Assembly (NCBI RefSeq): GCF_002878395.1
Contig: NC_061119.1
Span: 15,580,492 to 15,644,491, forward strand
Reading direction: 5' to 3'
Length of the DNA stretch: 64,000 bases
Source: Capsicum annuum
Taxonomy: Eukaryota > Streptophyta > Magnoliopsida > Solanales > Solanaceae
Of the stretch, positions 1-11,578 are shown in pieces (within the stretch, counting starts at the first letter, position 1; the number at the start of each line of letters is the position of its first letter). The notes beneath the pieces were generated by a model, which saw only the letters and a list, made by a program, of their open reading frames with translations, made no database searches and had not been told where the DNA came from. The translations under genes were made by a program, and so were the position numbers.

Positions 1-450
1 CTCCCAATAATTCAACATCTCTTGAAGGATTACATCGATGAGTAGAAGCTCTACGCGAGTATAAATCTGGATATTGATACGACTTGTGGTGCAGCAGTTC
101 TAGACACAATTCTGATTGGTAATGGAGAAGAAAATGTTCAAGAATTGCTAGTGGTTGATTTCACCCTATTAGAGCTTGATGTTGAGACTGTTGGTAGGAC
201 GATTATTGTATTGATTTCCAGAAGTGCTACAATTTCAGCCAAAGAAGAGCAAATTTTCCCAACCTACTCAGATCATCAACTTGAAAATAATCCAATTGAA
301 GAGCTCATTCGTTTGAATTACTGTAATTGGCATTGGCAATTTTGTGGGTGTTCAGTTCTCCCTGTTACCGACTAGTAAGAACCAACCGTTATCACGGTCG
401 AATGCATCATCCTTGTCCTTGAGGACAAGGTCAATTTCAAGCAGGAAGAA
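1..450 (+). pseudogene. Probable 3' end of an LTR-retroelement internal region
   Basis: This stretch enters from outside the window and keeps one open frame at 145-375 (76 codons) that I cannot assign to a named domain. The C-rich/G-rich phrase around 410-432 (CCTTGTCCTTGAGGACAAGG) and the purine-rich AAGCAGGAAGAA at 439-450 resemble the last internal bases and polypurine tract of plant Ty3-gypsy elements, directly before what looks like an LTR. The identification rests on position and the tract, not on protein similarity. Confidence 0.33.
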
Positions 451-905
451 TTATAATGACCCAAAGTTGCTATGTCTGCATGCGCCAATTGAATAATCGT
501 GAAAAACAGAATTGGGGTCAGCAGATATTTTACAAGGAACGGTGGAGATAATAATAATAAAACAACGGTGGAGATTAGCCCAATTATTAAAAAAGCCAGC
601 TCAGCACCAACTCAATCAATTCTATAAATAGCCTTAACAGAAATTGGGATAGGCAGTTATAAATTTGAACGGAATTCTCCTTGTCTAATCTTCTAGAACC
701 TTCTTCTTTCTCTTCTACTCTATCTTCTCCGTCATTACTTCATTCTAAGATTTACTACATGTATCCATGGTGGAAGTTGCAGATTCATAGTGAAGTATAG
801 CTTAGTATTTTCTTATTCATTGATTGTAATCGTAGATTATTATCAATAAACACCGTTCCATTATAAATTCGAATTCACAATTCCAACTGAGTTAGTTACA
901 TTACA
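451..905 (+). mobile_element. Probable LTR (3' LTR of the element entering from the left)
   Basis: It begins near the AATGACCC motif after the purine tract and ends near GTTACA/ATTACA at 895-905. Inside are a TATA-box-like TATAAATA at 623-630 and, downstream of it, a pyrimidine-rich leader (about 700-740) and a T-rich region with AATAAA-like words near 845, the order expected of U3-R-U5. No second copy lies in the window, so neither boundary could be checked against a partner. Confidence 0.42.
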
Positions 906-910
906 CCCTT

Positions 911-1112
911 CAAATCAGAAGATATTGCGGATACTACGTGTTGGTAGGTAGCCTTATCAATTTCACCGTCCATTTATTGTCCCATTCAAATCAGAAGTTA
1001 TTGCGGAGACAACAACGTGCTGGTAGGTAGTCTTATCAATTTCACCATCCATATATTGTTACCTTCACATCAGAAGATATTTCGGAGACTAGAACGTGCC
1101 GGTAGGCAGCCA
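911..1112 (+). repeat. Three tandem copies of a ~75-bp repeat
   Basis: Units start at about 911, 986 and 1066. Each opens with CAAATCAGAAG (third copy CACATCAGAAG), passes through an ATTGCGGA-type core and a ..CGTG.TGGTAGGTAG segment, and the first two end in TTATCAATTTCACC plus a T-rich spacer. The third is truncated after GGTAGGCAGCC. They lie immediately outside the LTR-like block. Confidence 0.75.
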
Positions 1113-1357
1113 AAAAGAAGAGTTCCAACTTCTTGGAAGTCAGAAAATTGGAAGGCAGTCAATAAACTTGTCAATAACTAAATTTCACATGTTATTTACT
1201 GCAAGTTTCAAGATTATGGTTTTTCAACAGCATAATTTTATCTGCTTTAAAGTTAAAAAAATGAATCTTGAGTGTCAAGATAGTGCTATTCCAGTTTGCA
1301 CTTGTCGACGGTGTAATTAACCTTTGTATCTTTCTTTTACATTTAACCATTGTTTGG

Positions 1358-1630
1358 TCTCTGTGATAAGTTATAATGCGGTTATAACTCTATTTAATAC
1401 TAGTTATACTGCTGAGTTTAGCACAACTGGATATTGAAAATAATTCCGGGATAAAGCTTAAGATTAATTTTATTGGTTTAAGGTATTAACTAATTTGTGG
1501 ACTATTTTATCACGCCACTTGAGTACAAATGGTGGGATTAATATCCCATATGAAGGGCGAAATAGAATAGTTACACGGGATATCTCTACTTATCTCATCT
1601 GGTGTACCAAACGATATCGCAAGACACGTT
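1358..1630. repeat. MITE-like sequence
   Basis: It contains a near-palindrome (GCGGTTATAACT at 1378-1389 against AGTTATACTGC at 1402-1412), a CCGGGATAA segment near 1447 and a TATCTCATCTGGTGTACCAAACGA segment ending near 1613. That wording resembles small non-coding DNA transposons common in Solanaceae, but no target duplication was found, so limits and family are tentative. Confidence 0.3.
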
Positions 1631-2080
1631 ATGCCCTATAATGTATAAGCTAAGTGGTATGTACTTCTTAACGTATAATGTTCCAAAACAACTGAACCTC
1701 TGCCCTATAGGGCATAACCTATGGCTAAGGAACTTTTTTGTATAGCGAATTTGTTAGCCTTATAATTTTTTTAAAAATATTTTAGGACAGTTTTATTCAA
1801 CGTTTTTATTACTTTAAGGGCTTATGAGGACTAAGAGTGTAAAATTATCTCAAGGTTAATTTTTAAGATGAATTTATCCCAACTCGAGGACATCTTCTTG
1901 AAATTCCTCAAAAGGTTTGTTTCAATTTCTTCTCTTTAAAATTGTTTTGACTATTTGTTAGAATATAGGCAGCGGAAACAAATAATTAGGAGCACTTGCA
2001 TGTAATATAGACTATACAAGATGACATATTTTACTCAAAAATTTCTTCATTTTCTTTCTGGATCTAATATTTATACTATC

Positions 2081-2235
2081 AGTTTTCGAGTGGATGCGAA
2101 CTTGCGTGAGCCGTTTTATGAGACGGAGATCGAAGCAATGAGACCTAATGAGTCCAACACTATGTTTATTGATTTCTCTCACGTTATGCGCTTCAACGAT
2201 GTTCTTCAGAAAGCCATCTCCGATGAGTTTCTCAG
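2081..2235 (+). pseudogene. MCM6-like exon fragment
   Basis: The 52 or so codons from 2081 read [20 protein letters not shown], then [21 protein letters not shown] and ISDEFLR, which I recognise as the N-terminal region of plant MCM6, a subunit of the nuclear replicative helicase. The stretch is bounded like an exon: TATCAG at 2077-2082 fits a 3' splice site, and CTCAG|GT at 2235/2236 fits a 5' splice site. The frame can be spliced to a second short open segment (2318-2355, again AG-in and GT-out), but that segment does not look like MCM6. No MCM AAA+ core, Walker or arginine-finger exons lie in the next kilobases, so this is an isolated copy rather than a gene. Confidence 0.72.
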
Positions 2236-2359
2236 GTTTTTTGCTTTTGCTATTGCTTTTTTTTTTTTTTTTTCATTTTGTAATTCGAATAAAAAGGCTC
2301 AAACTTTGAATTTTTAGGTCTGTGCGTGAATTGTTGCTGTCAATCCATGAAAATGGTGA

Positions 2360-3585
2360 GTTTTCGAGAAGAAGATGATCACTATTTTTTCTTTTTATTT
2401 CTTTAATGTATTTTTTTTATTGGTTGAATTTTTTATGTTTAATTTTTTTTTTAATTAATTATGGTCTCTCAAGCTCCTAATGGAGAGTGAATTACACATG
2501 TCATGCCATGTCCATGTCACATTAGCAATTATGCTTAATTGACATGATTTATGAAGGAGTAAAAAGTTCAATAGGTACCTGGCTTAATTGAGGTCCATAT
2601 ATGGAAAAAGTCAAATAGTTCAGGGGCCTGTATATGTATTTTGTTTTAAAATGTATGGTATGGTATGGTTTAGTCTCATGGTTTGGGAACCATAAAACCC
2701 CCCATTTTATGTAACCATCGATTTGGTGGTATCCCATGATGTACTTATTTTTTTTCAATTGTGCCCTTACTTAATATTATATAATCTTATTTTTTTCCTT
2801 CACTTTATATTATTTAACTTCACCCCCTACTGTGATCCCCTAACCTACTCAATTTTTTATTTTTTTTAAAAATATTTTAAAAACTTGTTCTTACCCAACC
2901 CTCATCCCACCCACCCTGTCTACTAGCCCCCCTCCCCCACCAATTACTTTTTTATTTTTAAAATTTATTTTTTAAAACTTTCAAGAAAATTTTCTTACAC
3001 CACCCCCACCCTCTACCATCTCCCCCCTCCCCCTCCCCCCACACCGAACACACAAAAAAGAAATAATTTTTTAATTATTTTTTTTTAAAAAAAATTATAA
3101 CTTTTTTTACCCCCACCCCCTACCCCTATTCCACCCCCTACTCCACTACCTCCACCCCCAAATATTTCTTTATAAATTTTTTTTTTTTTAATTCCATCAC
3201 CCTTTATCATATTTGATTTTATTATTTTGTGTTAAATATATACAAATGCTTTTAGAAATTTTTTTCTCTGTGTTACAAACACAAAAAAATAAGTAAGAAA
3301 CAGTTTATTTTCTTGAAAAATATTTTTTTCTGGATTTCATTACCAAACACATCCGTAGCATAGACAAAATATGCATTCAAACTTTGTACTTGTCATCGAT
3401 TTGTCGTCTCAAAACATCAAAAAAAAAATCTAATTTTTTACTATGAAAAATAAATACTATTATATTTATTTGATCTACTATTTTATGAACTTTGTTAGAA
3501 TTTACATGAATTTAACAACTTAATATATATCTACATGGCATAATTATGATGAAATAGTAGGAAGAAAACTATTTTATTAATAATT
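2360..3585. other. AT-rich DNA with C-rich homopolymer tracts
   Basis: No gene is supported. The interval holds long T runs (2258-2273), alternating A/T-rich DNA and C-rich tracts at about 2925-2940, 3000-3045 and 3110-3165. Reading frames on both strands are short and compositionally biased. Confidence 0.6.
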
Positions 3586-3589
3586 ATTG

Positions 3590-3815
3590 ATAAATTTAAT
3601 ATTTATAATGATTAAGGGCAATTTAGTAAACTTATCAGTTACAATACAGTACCATATTGTCAAATCAAACAATAAAATTGTCATCAAACAATAGTGAATG
3701 ATCCAGTTTATCCAAACATTATATTGTACTATACTGTACCGTACTATAGCATACCATATAATACCATACATTATCATGATACCATGGCAAACCACTATTC
3801 AAACAAAGCGTAAGA
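3590..3815. repeat. MITE-like sequence
   Basis: A run of GGTATGG/CCATACC-type words (3725-3790) and the ends ATTAAGGGCAATTTAGT (about 3610) and CCACTATTCAAACAAAGCG (3792-3810) resemble short non-coding DNA transposons that interrupt plant intergenic DNA. A related GGTATGGTATGG word occurs near 2655. No target duplication is clear. Confidence 0.25.
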
Positions 3816-4403
3816 GGCAAAAATTGAAACCACAAATTTGAGGTGAAAAATTAAAGACTAGTAGTCATTTATGACACCCATCCACCCTACATTAACCATT
3901 TCTTAATTAGTATTTATCAAATTCTCTTATATTAGCGTACTTGACCGCTTAGGTGGTACTAAATTTCTATGAGAATTAACTTTCATGAAGAGCATTTATA
4001 TTAAATATGAAAAAGTTAACCTGATTTGTATACATGAACAATGTGAAAAAGAAAAATTAACAAAATAATTATATAAAAAAAGAATAAATATTTACATCAT
4101 TTTTTTTCATATTTCCTTTTCCTAATTATTTTTCTTTTATTGTATTCTTATTTTATTTTTTAAGAATACGGTTTCATTCTCTTTTATTGGGGATATGAAA
4201 ATATATTTACATTCAAAGATTCATTAGCTTTTTGCATAAGAATCTCACTTTTTTACCACTTCTTTTAATCTTAACAATCCAAAACTAAAAGGGATTGAAG
4301 CATCTCTCATCTTCAATTCTAAAATTTTTATTTTTTAGAAAAGCAATCTAAAACTTATGTGACGAGAAAAGGAAATGACAATTATCTCCCATTCTATTTG
4401 ATC

Positions 4404-4489
4404 TTTTCTCCTTTTTCTTTCCTTGTTTACTTTTTATTTCAATTCTTTTTCTCCTTTTTCTTTCCTTGTTTTCTTTTTATTTCAATTCT
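4404..4489 (+). repeat. Tandem duplication of a 43-bp pyrimidine-rich unit
   Basis: Two nearly identical adjacent units, each containing CTCCTTTTTCTTTCCTTGTT followed by TTTTTATTTCAATTC, are offset by 43 bases (the CTCC at 4408 recurs at 4451). The open frame across them encodes only Phe/Ser/Leu-rich low-complexity sequence. Confidence 0.75.
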
Positions 4490-5868
4490 TTCTCTTTCTC
4501 TTACTTTTCGTAAATTGGTAGTCCTTTCTTTTTTTTTTTTTTTTTTTTCAGGTATGATACTATTTTTTTATATATAATGATGTAAAGTTTTAGTTGTAGC
4601 TACTTTTTTTTTTCCCTGCATTTAAATTTAGTAACTTAGATTGAAAATAATAATAATAAAAAGAGATGAACAAGTAGATAATAATTACCTATGTTTATTA
4701 TAATAAAAGAGAAGGAGCAAAAAAATAATAAACTGAACATACATGAGAATTTATATGTTAATTCTTACGTTGATTTATTTAAGATTTCAAAATTTGTAAA
4801 ATATAAATTATGAAAAGTGCAAATAATTCTTAATTAACTCATAATTCTAAGTTTGAATAAATATATGGATGATATAACTTTATGCAAATTGCATCCAAAT
4901 TAATATGATAAATGCCAAAGACCCAAGCCAAAATAAGGTTCGTACCATTTGTCAGGTGTAGTTGTTTCAAGTGGAAAAAGAGGCTTGGCGGATGTCCAGA
5001 GGTCATTTACATTGAGTAAATTAATCATAATGTAAATAAAAAGCTTAAGAGAAGGAGAAAACTATAATTGGTAAATATGTCAATTGTTATCATGCTTGTT
5101 TTGAACCTCTTCAGTTCATAAATATTAATTTACTTGGCAAATTTTCTCTCTTTCTAACTGACATACACCGTACAAAAATACTTCTTGACTTGCTTCAAAG
5201 CAAATGACAACTGATCTCATATTAAATGAATTTACGAAAAATTATAAGAATGCTTTACAGAGTTATATACATAAAGAATGAAAGTAAAATCAAGTAGTGA
5301 CACTTACAGAACAACAACGGAAACAGTTACACAGCTTCATTTAATACGGACTCGTCTATAAATGGTTATTTTCTTCAATATATTAAAAATATATGTGCGT
5401 TTGAACTTAGGATCTTTAAAAAATTCAAGATCTCAGACGTTGGATGTAATAAAATAAAAAAATTATATAATTTGCCTCAACTACCTCGAAATAGGGACAT
5501 AATAAATTAACTTAATAAATAAATTTGAGACATAATAAATTACCTGAATAGATTAAGTTCAATCTGGCAAGAAGTGGCTTACCGTAATGTAGGTGGCATT
5601 TCATCTTTAAAATGAAGCATTGTTTAGCCAGTGCAATAAAAGTAACAAAGACGAAAGAAAAATAATAGCTTTTCAGTGAAAAATTGGGGATTTCAAGAGA
5701 TGCAAATTGGATTACTAAAATTAATAAAATCAAGGCAGGATACGATTATATCAAATTAAAGAACAACTATTAAAGAACCGTGCAACTTTCTAAAGGCAAA
5801 AATATGTGCATGAGTAGCAAGGACACACTTTTCAATCAACCTTATTTTGATTTTTAAAAAGGTTTCAC
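4490..5868. other. AT-rich intergenic DNA
   Basis: I see no supported gene or repeat family here. A short ATG-less open segment near 5570-5640 (minus) ends in a good splice-donor-like GTAAG, but it has no recognisable protein similarity. Confidence 0.5.
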
Positions 5869-5944
5869 TTTATTAAAATTGAACACACATTTCATCTTCT
5901 CCTGCCTCACACATGGTCTTAGAATTGAGAAAATCATTTACATT
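5869..5944 (-). other. Possible last exon of an unknown host gene
   Basis: On the minus strand an open segment reads FLNSKTMCEAGEDEMCVQF and stops at 5873-5875, with AATAAA overlapping the stop (5869-5874). Directly upstream is the 3' edge of the Tekay element, so any gene would be interrupted by it. Composition is less AT-rich than the surroundings, but I do not recognise the peptide. It may equally be chance. Confidence 0.15.
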
Positions 5945-5949
5945 ACCTT

Positions 5950-8030
5950 TGTCACGAACCAAAGGGTCATGAGTCGCACCCACTCTACTCTTCCTGTGGG
6001 AGAATCATCTAAATCGAACCTTTACCCAATCACTTAGTCAATATTAAGATGATGATATCATAAAATCAACATAAAAATAATAGTTCAAGATTAATCATTA
6101 TTAATACAAAAGTCAAATAAAATACTTATTTAAAATACCCAAGATCTGAAAGTCATCATACAAGAACTACTAATAAAATCATGTCTAAAGAGATTCCTAA
6201 ATAAAGTAAATTAGGAGTGTTTCATTGCCCAAAAGATGAACAATAACAATTAAGATGACCCATGGCAGGCTGAAGACGGAGTGCTCACTCTTCGGATCAA
6301 GATCTGCTATCAACTCTAGAGGTGAGGTCGTGTCTGAGCCTCTGGAACACTTTCTGCACTCAACAAAAGAAGAGTACAAGGTAGTATCAGTACAAATCAC
6401 TATGTATTGGTAGGCATCATAGGCCAACCCAACTTAATAGGATGTACACAACATAATTTAGGAAAATAAGTTGACTGATATCATCAAATAACAAATTCTC
6501 ATGAGACCAACAACACAACAATAACAGGTCAACAGAGCACCTAACTATCAAGAGTATCAATCATACGGTAAACACCCACAGAATCAACACCAGTATGTAC
6601 ACACATGCTGTGGGACTTATTTTTTCTCAAATAGTCATGACCTGCAGGGAACAGTCTATAATCATGTACCGTACCGGCGTGGTACCCAATCCAACATAAA
6701 TATAAACGTACCGTCGTGGTACCCGATCCAACATGAATATAAACGTACCGGCGTGGTACCCGATCCAACATAAATGTAAACGTACCGGCGTGGTACCCGA
6801 TCCAAAATAAATATAAATGTACCGGCGTGGTACCCGATCCAATATAAATATCAACAAGTATTATCAATATCAATTTACAAAACCTCACAGCATACAACTC
6901 AATGTGCTAAGTTTACAAGTACACTTAAAGTTATAAGACAATTCCATCAGGTCAATTTCCAATAAACATTTATACATGAATCAACAATCCAAACTTCAAC
7001 AATTTCAAACATGTACGAATACCAATCCACAAGTATCCAATTTAGGAGTATACACACAATTAAGTTGAGTCTAAACTCCAATTAAACCATAACCTGTCTC
7101 GATCGAAAAATCCAAATGCAAGCTAACTTGCGAGGGTCTTTCCCTTCTATAAAATCTCCGGACGATCAATCTATTCAAAATATAATCTCCATAAGAATAC
7201 AAATCTAACGACACCCATATCGTTACATTTATTTTGACATGAAAATATAATCAAATCTTAATTTCTACATCTATTTTAGTAGCCGATACACAATATGAGC
7301 ATATACTCACCTGCTCTTACCAACATTAGTACTAAAATTTAACAATAATAATTTTAAATCTCCAAAAGCCTGCAATTTCAACCACTAAATAGCATTAATA
7401 TACACCTACAGTACCTATTACTAACCCCTGAACACTTTCACAATTGACTCTTATACATTAAAATCAATTATGACCTTTGACCAGCAAGTTACCTCTTATA
7501 GTTTTTAGGCAAAGAACATTTATTCAATTCTTATCAACAGCCGTGCACCCCAAATAAAATATTGTACCACCTCCTCAGTAAATCACTCCTAACAGAATCA
7601 ATTAAAGAGTAAATTTCACACAAATTTGTCTAATCTTCACTTGCAATTGGCGAGAATTGATTCCAAAGATGCGAGTGAAAATATTCAATCTTTAACCGTC
7701 GTGATTTTGTTATTCTTCTATGCTGTGTGAGATAATCTAAGCGTAACTTCTGTACTCCATCTCTCAATTTATCTGACCTTATTTTTAATAAATATGTTAA
7801 ATTCTTCCAACTTAAATTAATTCTTTTATTGACCATATAAGAAAATAAACTACAACTTTGGTCCATCAAATCACTAATTAAACTAATTATTTAAAATACC
7901 CAATACGTTAATATATCCTAAAAATCAATAGTACTCATCCCGTGAGTTATAACTCATGTATATAAACTATGAAAAGATCAAAAATAGGGAAGATGAGAAG
8001 ATTTCACAAACGACTGGGAGGGTCGTTACA
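5950..8030 (-). repeat. 3' LTR of element A
   Basis: The plus-strand copy runs from TGTCACGAACC to GGTCGTTACA; in element sense it begins TGTAACGACC. It aligns along its whole length with 13190-15386 and is 2,081 bp. It contains five units of the 37-bp minisatellite at 6670-6854. Confidence 0.93.
6670..6854. repeat. LTR minisatellite, five 37-bp units
   Basis: Units begin at 6670, 6707, 6744, 6781 and 6818 with no spacer. The core is CGTACCGGCGTGGTACCCGA followed by TCCAACATAAATRTAAA. Each unit has the inverted repeat GTACC-GGCGT-GGTAC, able to form a small hairpin. Open frames across it on the minus strand are a by-product of a period (37) not divisible by three. Confidence 0.97.
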
Positions 8031-8041
8031 TCAGATACCAA

Positions 8042-8539
8042 TTAAACAATTGTTCGTCCCCGACCTGGCAAGCAAAAGACAAGAGAGGTAAACAAGGAAT
8101 TACCTGAATCAACAAAAAGATGCGGATACTTGCTACGCATGTCTGCTTCGGTCTCCCAAGTGGCCTCCTCAATAGGACGGTTCTTCCACTGGACCTTCAC
8201 AGACGCAATCTCTTTAGTCCTCAACTTACGAACATCTCTAGCAAGAATAGCAATAGGTTCCTCTTCATAAGCTAGGTTTGTATCAAAAAAGACCGAATCC
8301 CAACGAATTATGTAGTTACCATCACCATGAAACTTCTTTAGCATCGATACATGAAACACAGGGTAAACTACTGACAAACTCGGAGGCAAAGCTAATCTAT
8401 AGGCCACCGGCCCTACGCGCTGAAGAATCTCAAATAGACCAATATATCTAGGACTGAGCTTACCTCGCTTCCCAAAACGCATGACAACCTTCATAGATGA
8501 TACCTTGAGCAACACTTGCTCACCCTTCATAAAGTGCAT
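8042..8539 (-). pseudogene. Element A integrase C-terminus and chromodomain
   Basis: The 165-codon open frame is the last piece of the polyprotein. Residues 1-75 ([38 protein letters not shown]) are the integrase C-terminal DNA-binding region, including the [10 protein letters not shown] segment near 65. Residues 98-143 are a chromodomain: [18 protein letters not shown], then EEATWE and MRSKYPHLF. Chromodomains of this clade steer insertion to heterochromatin. The frame runs 20 or so codons past PHLF before stopping, up to the LTR edge. Confidence 0.92.
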
Positions 8540-9159
8540 ATCTCTAACCTTTCGATCCGTATACTCCTTTTGTCTGTTTAAGCTACTATAAGTTTCTCCT
8601 GAATGAGACTGACCTTCTCTAACGATTCCCTCAACAGATCAGTACCCTATGGCCTCACCTCAAATGCGTCAAACCATCCAATAGGAGATCTACACTTTCT
8701 CCCATACAAGGCCTCAAACGGTGCCTTATTAATACTCGAATGAAAATTGTTATTATATGCAAACTCGGCCAAAGATAGAAACTGATCCTAATGACCTCTA
8801 AAAACCATCACACATGCACGAAACATATCCTCCAACACCTGAATCGTCCGCTCAGACTACCCATCAGTCTGAGGGTGAAAAGCTATACTAAGGTCCAACC
8901 TTGTGTCCAACTCCTCATGCAATTTCTTCCAGAAGGTAGAAGTAAATTGAGTACCCCTATCTGAGATAATGGAAACTGGGACCCCATGCAACCGAACAAT
9001 CTCCTTAAGATAAATCTTGGCCAACTTTTTTTCGTTAAAAGTTACCTAAACTGGATGAAATATACAAACTTCGTCAACCTATCCATAATAACCCATATAG
9101 AATCATACTTTCCCAAAGTCTTGGGAAGACCAACAACAAAATCCATAACTATCATCTAC
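8540..9159 (-). pseudogene. Element A integrase catalytic core, broken
   Basis: Minus-strand translation in pieces gives MDFVVGLPKTLGKYDSIWVI at the upstream side (about 9150-9090), ISDRGTQFTSTFWKKLHEEL near 8970-8910, then FHPQTDG, a stop, SERTIQVLEDMF, and FAYNNNFHSSINKAPFEALY near 8760. The three acidic residues of the DDE catalytic triad (MDF, SDRG, SERTIQ) are all still present, but at least four in-frame stops or frame changes separate them. A TAG also replaces the Glu codon expected just upstream of MDF, splitting it from the zinc-binding part. Confidence 0.85.
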
Positions 9160-9581
9160 CATTTCCATTCAAGAATGGGCATCCTCTGAAGAGTACCACC
9201 TGGCTTTTGATGCTCGTACTTTATCTGCTGACAACTCTGACATTTAGCAACAAAATCAACTATGTCACTCTTTATCCGACCCCACCAGTAATGTTGCCTC
9301 AAATCACGATACATCTTGATTGCACTAGGATGTATAGAATACCTCGAACAATGAGCCTCTGCTAGAATAGTAGGAATCAAGTCATCAACACGAGGTACAA
9401 AAACTCGCCCCTTAATCTGCAAAACACCATCACTATCAAGCACGGTCTCCTTGGTCTCACCCTGTAAAACATTATCACGAATTTTGTTTAACTTAGAATC
9501 CTCAAATTGTTTAGCCTTGATTTGATCAAGAAATGTGGATCTTGCCTCTATGCTGGCTAGAATCCTACCCTTCTTAGTCAT
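9160..9581 (-). pseudogene. Element A integrase zinc-binding domain
   Basis: This 141-codon frame holds the linker from RNase H (MTKKGRILASIEARSTFLDQ) and the HHCC zinc-binding domain: AHCSRYSIHPSAIKMYRDLR with both His residues, then QHYWWGRIKSDIVDF and CQSCQQIKYEHQKPGG with both Cys residues. All four metal ligands are intact. It ends WKW-stop, where the family continues with Glu into the catalytic core. Confidence 0.92.
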
Positions 9582-9760
9582 CTCAAGTCAAATAAACTTG
9601 TTAGCTAGAGTCTGAATCTCTCTACCCAACGAACGCTTGCTAGCATTAAAATAAGCCAAATACCCATACTTGTCGACTTCCTACTTAGTGTATTAGTGAC
9701 CATATTAGCTTTCCCCGGATGGTAGAGAATGGTTATATCAAAATCTTTAAGCAATTCTAT

Positions 9761-10231
9761 CTATCTATGATGTCTCAAATTTAAATCCCTCTGCATGAAC
9801 ACATACTGTAAACTGCGGTGATTAGTAAATACTTCACAATGATCCCCATACAAGTAATGCCTCCATATATTAAGAGGAAAAATCACAGCATCTAACTCTA
9901 AATCGTGAGTGGGATAATTCTTCTCATTGGGCTTTAATTGACTTGAAGCATAAGCAATGACATTCCTTTCCTGCATCGACACAACACCTAAACTAGAACT
10001 TGAGGCATCACAATAAATAATAAAATCCTTACCCTCTACTGGAAAGGCAAGAATAGGAGCGGTAGTCAACAAGGTCTTGAGCTTTTGAAAGATCTCCTCA
10101 CACTCATCAGACCAAAAAAAAGGTACATCCTTCTGAGTCAACCGTGTCATATGAGTAGCAATAGAAGCAAACCCCTTCACGAACCTGCGGTAATAACTTG
10201 TTAAGCCAACAAAGCTACGAACCTCTGTCAC
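9761..10231 (-). pseudogene. Element A reverse transcriptase end and RNase H
   Basis: Residues 1-70 ([34 protein letters not shown]) are the RT thumb/connection. Residues 78-156 are RNase [11 protein letters not shown] with the first catalytic Asp, [20 protein letters not shown] with the Glu, and [10 protein letters not shown] where the family has a catalytic Asp (usually TDH). Here that Asp is Asn, which should abolish activity. Between 9582 and 9760 the frame is closed by stops. Confidence 0.92.
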
Positions 10232-10239
10232 TGAAGTAG

Positions 10240-10618
10240 GCCTAGCCCAATTATTAACCTCTTTAATCTTCTATAAATCTACCATCATTCCTTCCTACGA
10301 AACCTCACGCCCCAAAAAAGATACGGAAGCCAACCAGAACTCACACTTCAAAAACTTTGTGTAAAGCTTTTTCTCTTTTAACAACCCCAAAACAATCCTT
10401 AAGTGATTTTCATGCTCCTCTTTACTGTTAGAGTAAATCAAAATATCATCAATAAATACAATCACGAAAGAATTCAATTAGGATTTAAATATCCCATTTA
10501 TCAAACTCATAAAATCACCTGGGGCATTAGTTAGCCCAAAAGACATCACAAGAAACTCATAGTGCTCGTACTTGGTTCAAAAAGTAGTCTTAGGAATATC
10601 GGCAGGCCGAATATTAAG
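10240..10618 (-). pseudogene. Element A reverse transcriptase palm, broken
   Basis: An intact piece at 10295-10477 reads [20 protein letters not shown] followed by [22 protein letters not shown] and SFLGREVS. The FIDD box is RT motif C with both catalytic Asp residues. Upstream (10478-10618), translation in pieces gives [20 protein letters not shown], the fingers/palm motif B region, with a stop at the entry to the next segment. Confidence 0.9.
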
Positions 10619-11578
10619 CTAATGATATCTGGACTTCAAATCTATCTTAGAAAATACGGATGCACCCTGCAACTGGTCAAATAAATTATCTATATGAGGC
10701 AAAGGATACTTGTTACGGATCATAACTTTGTTCAACTGCCTATAGTCTATACATATACAAAGACTACCATCTTTTTTCTTTACAAACAAGACAGGAGCAC
10801 CCCATACAGAGGCACTTGGACGGATAAAACCCTTACTCAACAAATCCTGCAACTGAGCCTTTAGCTCCCTCAACTCAGTCAGAGCCATCCTATAGGGAGG
10901 AATAGAAATAAGATATGTACCTGGCTCTAGATCAATACAGAAGTCAATGTCACGATCTGGCGGCTTACCAAGAAAATCTGCAGGAAAAACCTCTTGGAAC
11001 TCACACACCACAGGAACTGACTCAATGGATGGGACCTCTGCGGAAGTGTCCTGAAGATGTGCTAGAAAGGCCGAACAACCCCTTCCAATTAACCTTTTTG
11101 CACAAAGAAGGGAAATAAGATTCATTGGGGCAGGACTATAATCACTTTCCCACACAAGTTTATCCTTTCCCGGCATAGCCACAGTCACTGTCTTAGCATG
11201 ACAATCTAGTATAGCATGATATGGGGACAACCAACTCAGACCCAAAATTATATCGAAATCTACCATGTCTAGAATCACTAAATCTGCCCAAGTTTGATAC
11301 CCCATAAACATAACAGAACAAGAACGATAAAATTTATCAACAATAACAGAATCACCAACAGAAGTAGACACGTGAATCGAAAATTCAAGTAAATCACATA
11401 CCATGTCCAATCCCACAACAAAATTAGCAGACACATATGAAAAAGTAGAGCTAGGATCGAATAATACAGTGGCCATCTGGTCATAAACAAGAATAGTACC
11501 GGTAATAACAGGGTCTGATACCTCTGCCTCGGGCCTGGCTGGAAAGGCATAGATATGAGGCCTACCACCAGTCTGCAC
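10619..11578 (-). pseudogene. Element A protease and N-terminal reverse transcriptase
   Basis: A 319-codon frame, the longest in the window. Residues 38-50 ([14 protein letters not shown]) are the aspartic protease active site: Asp41 is kept but the usual D-S/T/P-G is D-P-S. Residues 105-126 ([21 protein letters not shown]) are the protease flap-to-C-terminal strand. Residues 230-319 start [56 protein letters not shown] and [11 protein letters not shown] with the motif A Asp at 312. A stop follows directly where the family reads Gln, cutting off the rest of RT. Confidence 0.95.

Noticed and set aside
145..375. A possible host protein at the left edge of the window
   Set aside because: No start context or homology that I recognise, and it lies just inside an LTR-like structure; listed only as a retroelement remnant.
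4359..4577. Hydrophobic frame that looks like a membrane protein
   Set aside because: Generated by poly-T and a duplicated T/C-rich repeat; no conserved features.
6670..6854. Regular repeats resembling a CRISPR array
   Set aside because: Units are directly adjacent with no unique spacers, in a plant retrotransposon LTR.
6541..6897. Long minus-strand frames encoding repeated ..DRVPRRY / CWIGYHAGT.. peptides (also 13812-14222)
   Set aside because: They are translations of the 37-bp LTR minisatellite. All three frames stay open because the unit is 37 bases, and the LTR is non-coding.
10915..11118. Plus-strand frame opposite the protease/RT region
   Set aside because: Antisense shadow of the retroelement polyprotein.
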